NCBI GenBank assembly: GCA_948470475.1
Contig: OX419342.1
Location: 23,435,077 to 23,499,076 of the forward strand
DNA from: Galaxea fascicularis
Taxonomy: Eukaryota; Cnidaria; Anthozoa; Scleractinia; Euphylliidae
Length of the DNA: 64,000 nucleotides
Direction of reading: 5' to 3'
Shown: positions 40,000 to 48,382 of the stretch, piece by piece
How positions within the stretch are numbered: the stretch's first letter is position 1
Layout of the letters: each line of letters begins with the position of its first letter
The notes under the pieces: generated by a model
The model's input: only the letters and a program-made list of their open reading frames with translations
Database searches by the model: none
What the model was told of the DNA's origin: nothing
Program-made: the position numbers and the translations under genes

Positions 40000-40626
40000 G
40001 ATTGCAGAGAGTGCATTCATATTCTACTTTATACGATGGCAAACGTTCAGATGAAGAGTTATAAGTGCGAACAGCAGAGAGGTTTCTGTTAGAAAATCAA
40101 ATCTTTAGACATAAAATTGTGCTCTTGGTCATCACCATGACATTAATTGCCTTGAAAGGCTAGTGACGTACTTACATTGCAGTCATTGTGAAACTCGTGG
40201 ACTTATGTTAGGCTTGAAAGCCGTCTTGTAACGTCAGTAACGTTTGCACGCGGAAAGAGTTCTATAAGTTTAGCAGTCAAATCAGTCCCATATTTGCTAA
40301 TCCTATGAAATATATGCCTGAACTTTTGAAAAGCAAGTCGATGAAAATTAGAGACTGTTTAAAACTTTCCTTGCCAATACCTCCGTTAGCCAATAAGGGC
40401 AGATTTTTTTTCTCATTACGATCATACGATGTCGAGGAAAGGAAACAATTAGACGTAAGATCGACAAGACCTCCGACCAGAGCAATCGGGCAATATAGTC
40501 TCAGTTTTGGCCAAATGCTTAAACGTCAGCCTTGCCCAGAGCAAAGTTATCGTTGGAAAGCGGCATCGATTTATGCGAAAGCAAGCATCGTTGATGGCAA
40601 AAACAAATCACAGGAAACTGACCGCC
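40000..40626. other. unassigned sequence right of the satellite
   Basis: No gene recognised. A 114-codon open frame on the plus strand (40305-40649) overlaps the SINE head that follows; it has no domain I can name and is probably fortuitous. Confidence 0.4.
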
Positions 40627-40830
40627 GACCGGTTAGCTCAGTGGCTTAGCACCGGACTAGCGTGCAGGATGTCGCGGGTTCAAACCAACATTTCTAAAGT
40701 GCTGCCTTTGAAGTAACATCTACAAATGGTTAGACTTTCTAGTCTTCTCGGATAAGGACGATAAACCGTAGGCCCCATCTCACATCTCTTCATAATTGAC
40801 TCTGTGAGACGTAAAAGGAACCACTGTTCG
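40627..40830 (+). mobile_element. tRNA-derived SINE (decayed)
   Basis: The head has an RNA polymerase III A box (TAGCTCAGTGG, 40634-40644) and B box (GGTTCAAACC, 40677-40686) at tRNA-like spacing. A non-tRNA body follows (TCTCGGATAAGGACGATAAA, then CCGTAGGCCCCATCTCACA), which from memory resembles SINEs common in cnidarian genomes. The cloverleaf is not intact, so this is not a tRNA gene. The right end is uncertain. Confidence 0.7.
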
Positions 40831-41721
40831 AAACTCATATTCATGATTATGTGGCAAATGCAATGATTAGATTCGCACATTATGAAATAAAAGTACCAGA
40901 TCACTAATCAGATCACCAGCATAACATGGTCAGTAAAGTCTCAAGGACGGGAGCATATCAAAAAGAGTGTTCAACACGTACTAACAGACTAATTTTACTC
41001 CATAGTTCGTCTTAGCAGCGAACTCAAGTAATAATAATAATAATAATAATAATCTTAAATAGCGCTGTTTCTCTACTGAACCAACAGCACTGTACAACAG
41101 TGAGTGATAAGGAAAATTAAACTACGTAACATAAAAAAGCCTGAAAAAACGTAATATCTAATGATTCTTACAATTCAAAGTTATTTCTAAAAAGGTATGT
41201 CTAAAGAGTGGATCAAAAGGACTCTGCTGACTTGCAACGTTTTATACTCAATGGGAGGGTACCGGTATTCCACAGTTCTGGAGCAATAAAGGAGAAAGCT
41301 CGCTCCCCGTAAGTTTTAAGATGGCAGCGCGGTTGTACTAGTAGTTCTTTATCAGATGAATGTGATGTCCTTAATGGTCTTATAGTGAATTAAAAGGTCA
41401 CTTAGATCGGATGGCGCTAGCTGATTAAGACATTTCAAAGTCATTAGTTTTAACTTTAAAACGAATACGTTCATGAACGGGTAACCAATGATCCCTTAGC
41501 ACAGGAGTAATATGCTGGTGTTTATGTGAGCCTGTTAGAAGTCAGGCTGCTGAATTCTGGACATACTGGAGTTTTCGGACTTGATCCTGCCTAAGACCTG
41601 AGAGTAGAATATTATAGTGGTCAATCTTGGATGTTACGAATGCGTGCATCAAAGTTTCACAGTGACGGAAAGAGAGATGTTTATTGATTTGAGCAATGTT
41701 GCGCAGGTGGTAGAAAGCAGA

Positions 41722-42734
41722 TTAACATATGCTGTTTATTTGTTTGTCAATAGACATGACAGTGTCGAACCACGCACCGATGTTCTTTGTTGACTTCGAT
41801 GCGTAGATCACATCTGAGCAAACAAGAATAGATTCTAGCAGGGGTTGTGGTCGATGATGAGCGTGCAAAACAAGGAGCTCCGTTTTGTCGTGGTTGAGCA
41901 TCAGCCTATTGGCTGACATCCAATCGTTAACATCATGAATACGTGACTCAATGCGCTGTTTGGATGTAGTTGGTTCGCCAGCAACACCTCGGCTTGAAAG
42001 ACAAATAAATTTGGCTATCTTCAGCCTAAAAATGATGGTTCATGTTGTGTTTACTGATGATGTCTGTGAGAGGTGAGGTGTACATGGAATAAAGGATGGG
42101 ACCAAGCAACGAGCCCTGGGAAACACCACAAATGAGATTCCGGCTTGATGAGCGCTTAGTTCCTATCTTCACGAACTGAGTCCTCCCGGATAGAGAAGAC
42201 TGTATTCAACCTAAGACTTTTCCAGTAATTCCAAAACTATCATGATGTTTTAGCCTAGTAATGAGGATGTCATGGTCTACCGTGTCAAACGCCGCTGAGA
42301 GGTCAAGTAACACCAATATAACAAACTCTCCGTCGTCAATGCCGCGTAGAATGTCATTGTGTATTCGCGTAAGCGCTGTTTCAGTGTTATGGCCTTTCTT
42401 ATATGCTGATTGAAAAAATCTCATGTAGAGTTGCATCCTCAAGGTGATGATCGAGACGCACAGCTAAACCTTCTCAGTGGCTTTGGAAATGAAGCTAAGG
42501 TTCGAAATAGGTCTGACGTTCCTGCACACCTTCATTATCTAAAGAGTCCTTTTTCAGTATTGGGTCAATGACTGTTTCTTTGAAGGCTGTAGGTGAAATC
42601 GCAGTGTTGAAAGACAGATTAACAATGTCAGTAATTACAGGTAGGAGGGTGTCATAACACTCTTTCATTAAAATGGCTGGAATCGGGTCTAAAACGCATG
42701 ACTTCGAAGAAATAGTTTTCAGAAGAGACAACAA
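41722..42734 (-). pseudogene. LINE-3 reverse transcriptase (broken)
   Basis: Fragments include an N-terminal RT part (SSKSCVLDPIPAILMKE, about 42650-42720), the first catalytic motif [17 protein letters not shown] (about 42275-42325), and a palm/thumb part, SANRLMLNHDKTELLVLHA (about 41860-41920). The second catalytic site, normally YADD, reads stop-A-E-D at 42017-42028, so the tyrosine codon is TAG and the first aspartate is glutamate. With several frameshifts this copy cannot make an active RT. Confidence 0.85.
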
Positions 42735-42893
42735 CTCATTCTGACTGATGTCGGGGAAAACTCTTAAAGTTGCTTTACAGATGTCAGGGAAAACCCAGGA
42801 CAGGTGTACACGGTGCTTTAATATTCAAACATGAAGAAACTGTTGCATGTTGAAGACTGATACGTATTCGCTGCACCTTGTCACTGAAGCAGT

Positions 42894-43358
42894 CTACAAA
42901 GCAGTTTGGAAGGTCACGTTCATTGCCATATCATGTGACGGTAATTTCCTGTCAGCTTTCAGGTTTAACATTTTTCCAATGGATAAGAACAGCACACGTT
43001 GGTTGTTGGCATTTTCATCAATTACATTGGCATAAAACTGCATCTTGGAGTCGTTTTGTATTAGCTTATTACCGCAAGCACACTGTTCAACATACATTTC
43101 TCGGTGAATCTTGAGTTTATCTCTGTCCCATTTGCGTTCCAGTTTCTTTCTTTTAGTTTCTTCGAGTCTGATGTGATCTGAGTACCAAGGTGCAACAGGT
43201 CTGGTAGTTTCGACACGTGACTTAGCCGTAGCATACTTGTCAAGTAGTGGCCGCAATGTATTTGTGTAACAGTCAAAGAGTACTGACACATCCGTAAAAT
43301 TATGATTCATTAGCGTGGAATTCGTGATATCGTGAATAAAGAGGCTGCTATCCAACAA
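42894..43358 (-). pseudogene. LINE-3 endonuclease-RT linker
   Basis: A 154-codon frame with SRVETTRPVAPWYSDHIR and KRKKLERKWDRDKL. The arrangement of an APWY motif followed by a basic helix is usual between the endonuclease and RT of L2/CR1-type LINEs. It keeps an open frame longer than its neighbours but has no separate function. Confidence 0.75.
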
Positions 43359-43424
43359 GCGCAGTTTTCGGTATGTAATTGTCCTTCTCTCAAAACTCGG
43401 TTAAATCAAACACAAAGTTTCATT

Positions 43425-44090
43425 GTGTACAGCACAATGATCAGATATGGCAGGATCTGATACTCTAACATTACACACAGGTTCTTCACCCGCTCTCGTG
43501 ATCATCAAGTTCAGAGGGTGACCATTTTTGTGGGTGGAATCCTGGAATACTATATCAGATTGAAGGCCCCTAGCTGATCTTGAAATCGAGCGGCAGATTG
43601 ATCATTTTCATTGTCCAGGTGGAAATTTAAGTCGCTAACAATGGTGCAGTGGTTGTTACAAACTTTTCAAGGAAGGAACTGAACTCCTCTAGGAACATGG
43701 TAACATTCAACTGGTTCTTTTTTGAAGGTGGAGGTCTGTAATCTACCACTATCCGTAGTCTAGATGACAAATAGCTGATCATACAATCAGTTAACTCAAA
43801 CGAGTTGGAAGTAATATCTGGTGACACTTTCTTCAATCTGAATCAGTTCTTATTTAGCAAGGCAACACCAACGCCCTTATTTCCAGCACAAGGTAGATGG
43901 TGGAGAATAATCCAGTAGGAAAAATATTATTGACAGTGATTTGGTTGGAAATGTCAGCTTGCAACCACGTGTCAGTGCTTGCGAGAATGTCTTGTCAACA
44001 ACGAAGTCTTTGATAATAAATGATTTCAGTGTTTTTCACTGATCTGGTATTCAGAAGACAGAGGGCGACAGGCTTCACTGGTTGATCAAC
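43425..44090 (-). pseudogene. LINE-3 AP-endonuclease domain (broken)
   Basis: Minus-strand pieces in order: LLNTRSVKN (about 44055), an STDTWL motif resembling the catalytic TETWL (about 43975), IVVDYRPPPS (about 43740), SDLNFHLDNEN in place of the usual GDFN motif (about 43625) and AISDHCAVH (about 43440) with the conserved SDH. Frame changes and an internal stop show it is dead. Confidence 0.8.
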
Positions 44091-44140
44091 AGAAATTGCA
44101 GGTGGCAATTGTAGCAAATTAATTGGCTCAAATACAAGAG

Positions 44141-44703
44141 TTTTCTGAATTAGAACGAAAATACTGGTTTCAATTCACTTAACTCCAATATCATACAGAC
44201 CTGCTTCGTGTTGTAATAAAGAAGCCTTACCCAACACCGTGTATCTATGAACCGAAGTGCACACAGTTAAAACAGTCGCTTGTTATCATTTAACCTGCAA
44301 TCAGCACCCGGTAAGGTTTATCATCTAAACGAAAACAGAGCCTGATGGCAGGGACACCAAACGAAGGTGTTCCGCTTAATATCTGTTCCGCAGTGGAAAT
44401 TCAGCTGGCTGGCAAGTTATTAATTTTCACACACTTTCTTTGGGAAACTGTTAATATTTTCAGCATTTCAATCCGTGCTGGTTAGCTGGGAAAAAAAACT
44501 GAGGGAGACTGGAGGAGAACTCGTTTACATGTTGCTTACCTCTGGTTCAATTCATAGCATGTGCATAAAAAAACCGGTTTTGACCCGTACGTGACCGGAA
44601 ACGGTCTAGATCTATGAGGTTAGCGTTGTGTGACATTGTGTTTACCGTTAAATGTCTGATATAATTTGCTGGCTGGAAAATGATTTAGGGGAAATTTAAT
44701 TTA
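44141..44703. other. unassigned, possibly LINE-3 5' region
   Basis: No clear coding or structural signal. It lies directly upstream of LINE-3 on the minus strand and could hold its 5' UTR or a degraded ORF1, but I see no motif to prove it. Confidence 0.35.
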
Positions 44704-44928
44704 GGGGAGCAGGGTTGGCGCAGTGGTGAGAGCGCTCGCTTTCCACCAATGTGTCCCGGGTTCGATTCCTGGGCTCGGCATCATAAGTGGGTTGAGTTTG
44801 TTGGTTCTCTACTCTGCTCCGATTTTCCCCTCTCATCAAAAACCAGTATTTGATTTGATTTCATTTGTAATTAGATTTCAGGGCCACAAGTTTATTAGCC
44901 CATAGCTATTACGTGCTACCCTGACTAA

Positions 44929-44987
<59 letters not shown>
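44704..44987 (+). mobile_element. tRNA-derived SINE with (TTA)n tail
   Basis: The A box region GGTTGGCGCAGTGGTGAGAG starts at 44713 and the B box GGTTCGATTCC is at 44759-44769. The body carries GGGTTGAGTTTGTTGGTTCT and ATTTGATTTGATTTCATTTG, and the element ends in CTACCCTGACTAATTTTATT followed by a long (TTA)n tail (44930-44987). The head is tRNA-like but embedded in repeat sequence, so this is a SINE and not a tRNA gene. Its T-rich body resembles the block found in every satellite unit. Confidence 0.85.
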
Positions 44988-44990
<3 letters not shown>

Positions 44991-44991
44991 A

Positions 44992-45131
44992 CTTAATAAC
45001 CGAGAGTGAGGTCGTTACGGGAAAATCTCAAACTGAGGCCTTGCCGTATTGACCGAGCGATAGCGAGGTCAATACAGCTAGGCCGAGGTTTGAGATTTTC
45101 CCGTAACGACGGAACGGTCGAGGTTATTAAG
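44992..45131. mobile_element. palindromic MITE
   Basis: CTTAATAACC at the left pairs with GGTTATTAAG at the right. Inside, TCGTTACGGGAAAATCTCAA pairs with its complement near 45090-45110, around a centre GACCGAGCGATAGCGAGGTC. The whole stretch of about 140 bp folds back on itself with few mismatches. No coding capacity; the family is unknown to me. Confidence 0.75.
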
Positions 45132-45134
45132 TTG

Positions 45135-45480
45135 TTTATTATATGGCTAACACAACGGTTCTAAGGGAGACAAAAATTAGTTCAAGCGCAAGTCGTCGCT
45201 TCACGGTAATCTATTCATTAATTTTTTCCAAACTCAGGTCAAACGTTTCACTAACAGTTTTCCTGGTCGTGTTTTCAGTTTTTTGCTCTAGAGGCACCAA
45301 TTTTCAATTTAAATAAAACAAATGTGGCTTTTGGATGACTTTTTGTTGGTTTTGTTCCTAATTTGCATAATCCGTAATCGGCCCGTGGGCATTACGGGAG
45401 AATAATGCCCTAGCGCTTCGCTTCGCTTAGCCAATCAGAGCGCGCGTTATATCGCATACAAACACTAGCCATATAATAAA
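45135..45480. mobile_element. MITE with about 19-bp TIRs
   Basis: TTTATTATATGGCTAACAC (45135-45153) is the near inverse of AACACTAGCCATATAATAAA (45461-45480). The interior includes the small hairpin GGGCATTACGGGAGAATAATGCCC (about 45387-45410), with no ORF. It may be independent of, or share an origin with, the palindrome immediately to its left. Confidence 0.65.
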
Positions 45481-45758
45481 ATAATATAATAATATATATA
45501 TATTATTCTGATTAATATAATGATATATGAGTCGTAAGTTATATTAAGGTCCAGGACCTAGGCTTCCAAGGAAACACAATTGTTGCAGTTCGCAGTCAGT
45601 ACGCCTGTATAGATGCAGAATAGGCTCCCATAATCGCAGTCGTCTTCCTGTAGACAGAGTTTACCAAGTTGCGGTAATTTAATCAGATACTTTTTTATTT
45701 CACTTTTGATCTTTTTAGAATGTTGTATACATTATCTTAGTTGTTATTAAAGTTGTTC

Positions 45759-45813
<55 letters not shown>

Positions 45814-45830
45814 CATGACACAAAGTCGCC
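45481..45830. other. AT-rich spacer with a (TTA)n tract
   Basis: Holds a TA/TAA-rich run (45480-45510), a short palindrome GGTCCAGGACC (about 45548) and a (TTA)n tract (45760-45810) preceded by GTTGTTATTAAAGTTGTTCC, which looks like the 3' end and tail of another plus-strand retroelement. No ORF. Confidence 0.4.
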
Positions 45831-45899
45831 TGGCTAGGAATTTCCCTCACCTACCTAGCTGGGAGCTGGAATTTTGCCTATGATCATCCTGGGAGTGCG

Positions 45900-46383
45900 G
45901 AACACTTTTTTTTTACCCAGCAACGTTGAAAAACTCAAAATAGTGTTTTATCAGCGCTTTATTGTACTGTTGTTGCCTATTATTCTGCATTTTGCAAATA
46001 ATTTTCCTTGGGTGCCCCTGAAGATGTAAACATTATTTTCCTGCACTTGTTGCAGGCCCAACGTATGGTGGAAAATATTGCTGCGAACGGCGACATACCA
46101 TACAAATTCCGTTTGAGGACCTGGACGTTTAATTACTTATCCGTACACGAGATGCCGTGAAGAAAACTCACGGAAGCTGTCACATCATAAAACAAAAACC
46201 CCATAAAGAAAAGTAACACAACTGTAAGAAAAAACACTGAGAAAACTGAGTTTCCGAGTTTTCAAGGTTTTAACTCGGTGGCCCTCGTGGTCACCGTTCG
46301 AAGAGGGCCACCGCTACGCCTGCGCGAAACTAAATGCCCTACACAGGTGGCCCAGCTAGGCCACGCGAAGCCCAGTAGTAACA
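45900..46383 (-). repeat. probable 3' LTR of BEL-2 (outer end uncertain)
   Basis: On the minus strand a purine-rich TTTTGGGGAGCCA is followed by TGTTACTACTGGGCTTCG, the expected start of an LTR after the BEL-2 integrase stop. A perfect 9-bp stem, GTGGCCCTC (46278-46286) with GAGGGCCAC (46303-46311), lies about 75-105 bp inside. An AATAAA occurs near 45955. The other LTR is outside the window or lost, so the outer boundary cannot be set. Confidence 0.5.
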
Positions 46384-46400
46384 TGGCTCCCCAAAATGTC
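46384..46400 (-). promoter_or_regulatory. candidate polypurine tract of BEL-2
   Basis: The minus strand reads GACATTTTGGGGAGCCA immediately before the TG of the inferred LTR. Confidence 0.45.
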
Positions 46401-46508
46401 AGTCTGACCTTACATTTTCCATAAAAGAACAACTTTCACAATCACAATTACAGCTCTAACGTTTCTTTTTCATCATAGTTCAGGCTCCTCGTCGGGGAAT
46501 CCCGGTCT

Positions 46509-46760
46509 CTACCGTACTTCCACGAGCAAAGCAAGCTTGTTAACAGGCCTTTTCAATTTAGATCCATTACTTGTCAACACACTCACTGAACGGACTTGAC
46601 CTTGATCGTCAGGATGAGTGACTAGCACTTTAGCCATGGGCCATCTGTTTCTCGGAGATTGATTTTCTTTCAAAAGCACAACATCGCCAATCTTGAAATT
46701 TCTTCGCGACCGAGTCCACTTGTTTCTTATTTGGAACTGCTGTAGATACTCTTTGCTCCA
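46509..46760 (-). pseudogene. BEL-2 integrase C-terminal fragment
   Basis: The minus-strand frame WSKEYLQQF, KIGDVVLLKEN, RNRWPMAKVL and RPVNKLALL is the C-terminal end of a BEL/Pao integrase. The corresponding end of BEL-1 has GDVVIIREENVPRNAWSLAR and RPINKLVLIL. The upstream part of the same domain is found about 16.6 kb away at 63323-63705, ending in EFWSR exactly where WSKEY should follow. The two pieces are therefore one gene split by LINE-1. The open frame continues artificially into the (TATG)n tail of LINE-1. Confidence 0.88.
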
Positions 46761-46806
46761 CATATACATACATACATACATACATACATACATACATACA
46801 TACATA
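46761..46806 (-). repeat. (TATG)n tail of LINE-1
   Basis: (CATA)n on the plus strand, that is (TATG)n on the minus strand, following ACAAATGAAGC. A 3' microsatellite tail is usual for CR1-like LINEs. It abuts BEL-2 integrase sequence on one side and the LINE-1 3' UTR on the other. Confidence 0.8.
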
Positions 46807-47475
46807 GCTTCATTTGTTGACGCAGGCTGATAAAAGTCAGCCAATGGCAGATGTGGATCTGCCTATCTAATTACAACATCAAGTATACAAAAGTATAAAA
46901 TACAAATAAAGCTAATCCACAAATATTTACATAAAGGGCTGAGCATGTCTATTACGTATGGATACAATTAAAATAGGTAGGAAATGAAACAAAATCTAAA
47001 GTAGTAAAAGTCCTCGTTCTTGTTTGTGCTCAGGCATGATTCTTTATCCAAGTTTATATGGCTCTGGTAGGATATTCCAAACAGTAGGCCCTGTATAGGA
47101 TAGAGATGTTCTTCCTATAGAGTAATTGTACTTTGGTACATCAAATCTTTTCGCAGGTCAGTTTTATGGAAACAGCAGCAGTTTTATGGAATAAGTTGCA
47201 AATAGATCTGGGTGTTAAGTCATAATAGACTGAGTACATTAGTGAAGTTAATTTGAGTTTGTAAACGTTCATTAAGGGCTGCCAGCGAATGTGTTTTCCA
47301 AGTCTCCAAGTTAACATCAGCAAGGCCGTATATAATTTTTGCAGCTCTTAGGTGGATCCGTTGAACAGCATGTACCAATGCGGGGGAGCAGGTTACCCAG
47401 ACAAATATGCCATATGTGGCGCTAGGGACATTGCTCCGAAAATAAATGGCTTCCAGGACCTTCTTAGGTAGTACC
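46807..47475 (-). pseudogene. LINE-1 RT C-terminal part and 3' UTR
   Basis: Minus strand just left of BEL-1: PKKVLEAIYFRSNVPS and HLRAAKIIYGLADVN, then, in shifted frames, YYDLTPRSICNLF and SLSYTGPTVWNILP. The latter is the conserved end of CR1/L2-type proteins. At least two frameshifts are present. The 3' UTR of about 200 bp ends in the microsatellite tail. Confidence 0.8.
47471..47475. repeat. BEL-1 target duplication, left copy (GTACC)
   Basis: GTACC before the left LTR against GTGCC (55097-55101) after the right one: a 5-bp duplication with one mismatch. Excising BEL-1 with one copy restores the LINE-1 reading frame, which supports the boundary. Confidence 0.75.
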
Positions 47476-48088
47476 TGTCACGGCAGCATTGCGCGTGACA
47501 CTGCGTGACATGACAGAAACTTACGTTGCGGTGGCCTGGGACCGAGCGGTCCCGGATGACCACGCTAGTTGTACGTTTTCGGAACGCTTTTCGCTGTGTT
47601 AGTTTTTTGAGTTGAACGTTCTACGGTTAAAAGGAATCAAGGAACGGATTAAGGACTAAGGTTTATGTCGATAACGGAACAAGGACACAGATGTAAGTTT
47701 CAGAATTACTGCTTTACCTTATTGTATTGTAATTTCGTATCGCCCCGAGCTCGCCTTTGTAATGCTAGTTTTCTGTTTCTTCCTTTAGTTTTCTTTACCG
47801 CATCGCATCGCATCGCATCGCATCGCATCGCATCGCATCGCATCGCATCGCATCGCATCGCATCGCATCGCATCGTATCGCATCAGTTAAGCTTATATTG
47901 CACTATCACGTTCACATCGCATTATCGTATCACCGAATCAAGACATTGTTCACAAGGAATCGTTTGCAAGGAAAATCAATAGCAGCGATGGACAGCGTGT
48001 ACATGAATTTCTGTGGATTAAACTAAAGTTGTGTTTACATTGTACGCCTCATCGATTTGTAAGGTCCTGAGGCAGTTCTGCCGCCTCA
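47476..48088 (+). repeat. 5' LTR of BEL-1
   Basis: 613 bp, TG...CA. Contains a tract of 16 CATCG-type units (47801-47880) absent in this length from the 3' LTR. The sequence after the LTR, TTCGTAAAGAAAAATCTG, is not a primer site I can name. Confidence 0.93.
47801..47885 (+). repeat. CATCG pentamer microsatellite
   Basis: Sixteen tandem units (the last reads TATCG) followed by CATCA in the 5' LTR. The 3' LTR has six (54859-54888). Confidence 0.95.
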
Positions 48089-48217
48089 TTCGTAAAGAAA
48101 AATCTGTACATCGGCGTTCTGCGTGTTTCGAAGGAGTTATTTGCTTAATTTACGTTAACTTTGTTTGGATTTTACTGGATTTGTGAAAGAATTGCGGCGG
48201 GTTGATTCGCTTTACGT

Positions 48218-48382
48218 ATGGCCGAAACTAGTTCCCAGGATCACACGGACGACTTCAATGTTCCAGGCATCCTTGAGGATTTCGAAGAAGAAAACACAGA
48301 CAGAAAAATGGAAGAACCATTTCTGAGTCAATCTTCAAACACTGGCGAATTACCAGATTCTCTAGGCCCGCGAAGAATTTGA
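48218..48382 (+). CDS. short ORF at the BEL-1 gag N-terminus (54 aa)
   Basis: ATG at 48218 opens an acidic frame (DDFNVPGILEDFEEENTDRK) that stops at TGA 48380-48382. The long gag-pol frame is already open at that point, offset by one base. The main frame has no good ATG of its own near 48379 (it begins with TTG), so this segment is probably the true gag N-terminus, separated by a single-base indel or by frameshifting. No classic slippery heptamer is seen. Confidence 0.55.
   Translation: MAETSSQDHTDDFNVPGILEDFEEENTDRKMEEPFLSQSSNTGELPDSLGPRRI

Larger units (their letters stand above)
41029..44140 (-). mobile_element. L2-like LINE (LINE-3), decayed
   Basis: Minus-strand fragments in the correct order give an AP-endonuclease, a linker and a reverse transcriptase, ending in a (TTA)n tail (41029-41054 on the plus strand reads as TAA repeats). 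Frames are broken by stops and shifts throughout. The RT sequence [16 protein letters not shown] is typical of the L2/CR1 group. I cannot fix the 5' end; coding similarity is lost above about 44130. Confidence 0.85.

Noticed and set aside
40305..40649. 114-codon plus-strand frame right of the satellite
   Set aside because: No recognisable domain and it runs into a SINE head, so it is likely fortuitous.
40627..40700. tRNA gene
   Set aside because: A and B boxes are present but the acceptor and anticodon arms do not pair and the sequence continues into a SINE body. The same applies at 44704-44775.
47665..47982. 105-codon frame with repeated SHRIA
   Set aside because: It is a translation of the CATCG microsatellite in the BEL-1 LTR; the 3' LTR gives a shorter version.
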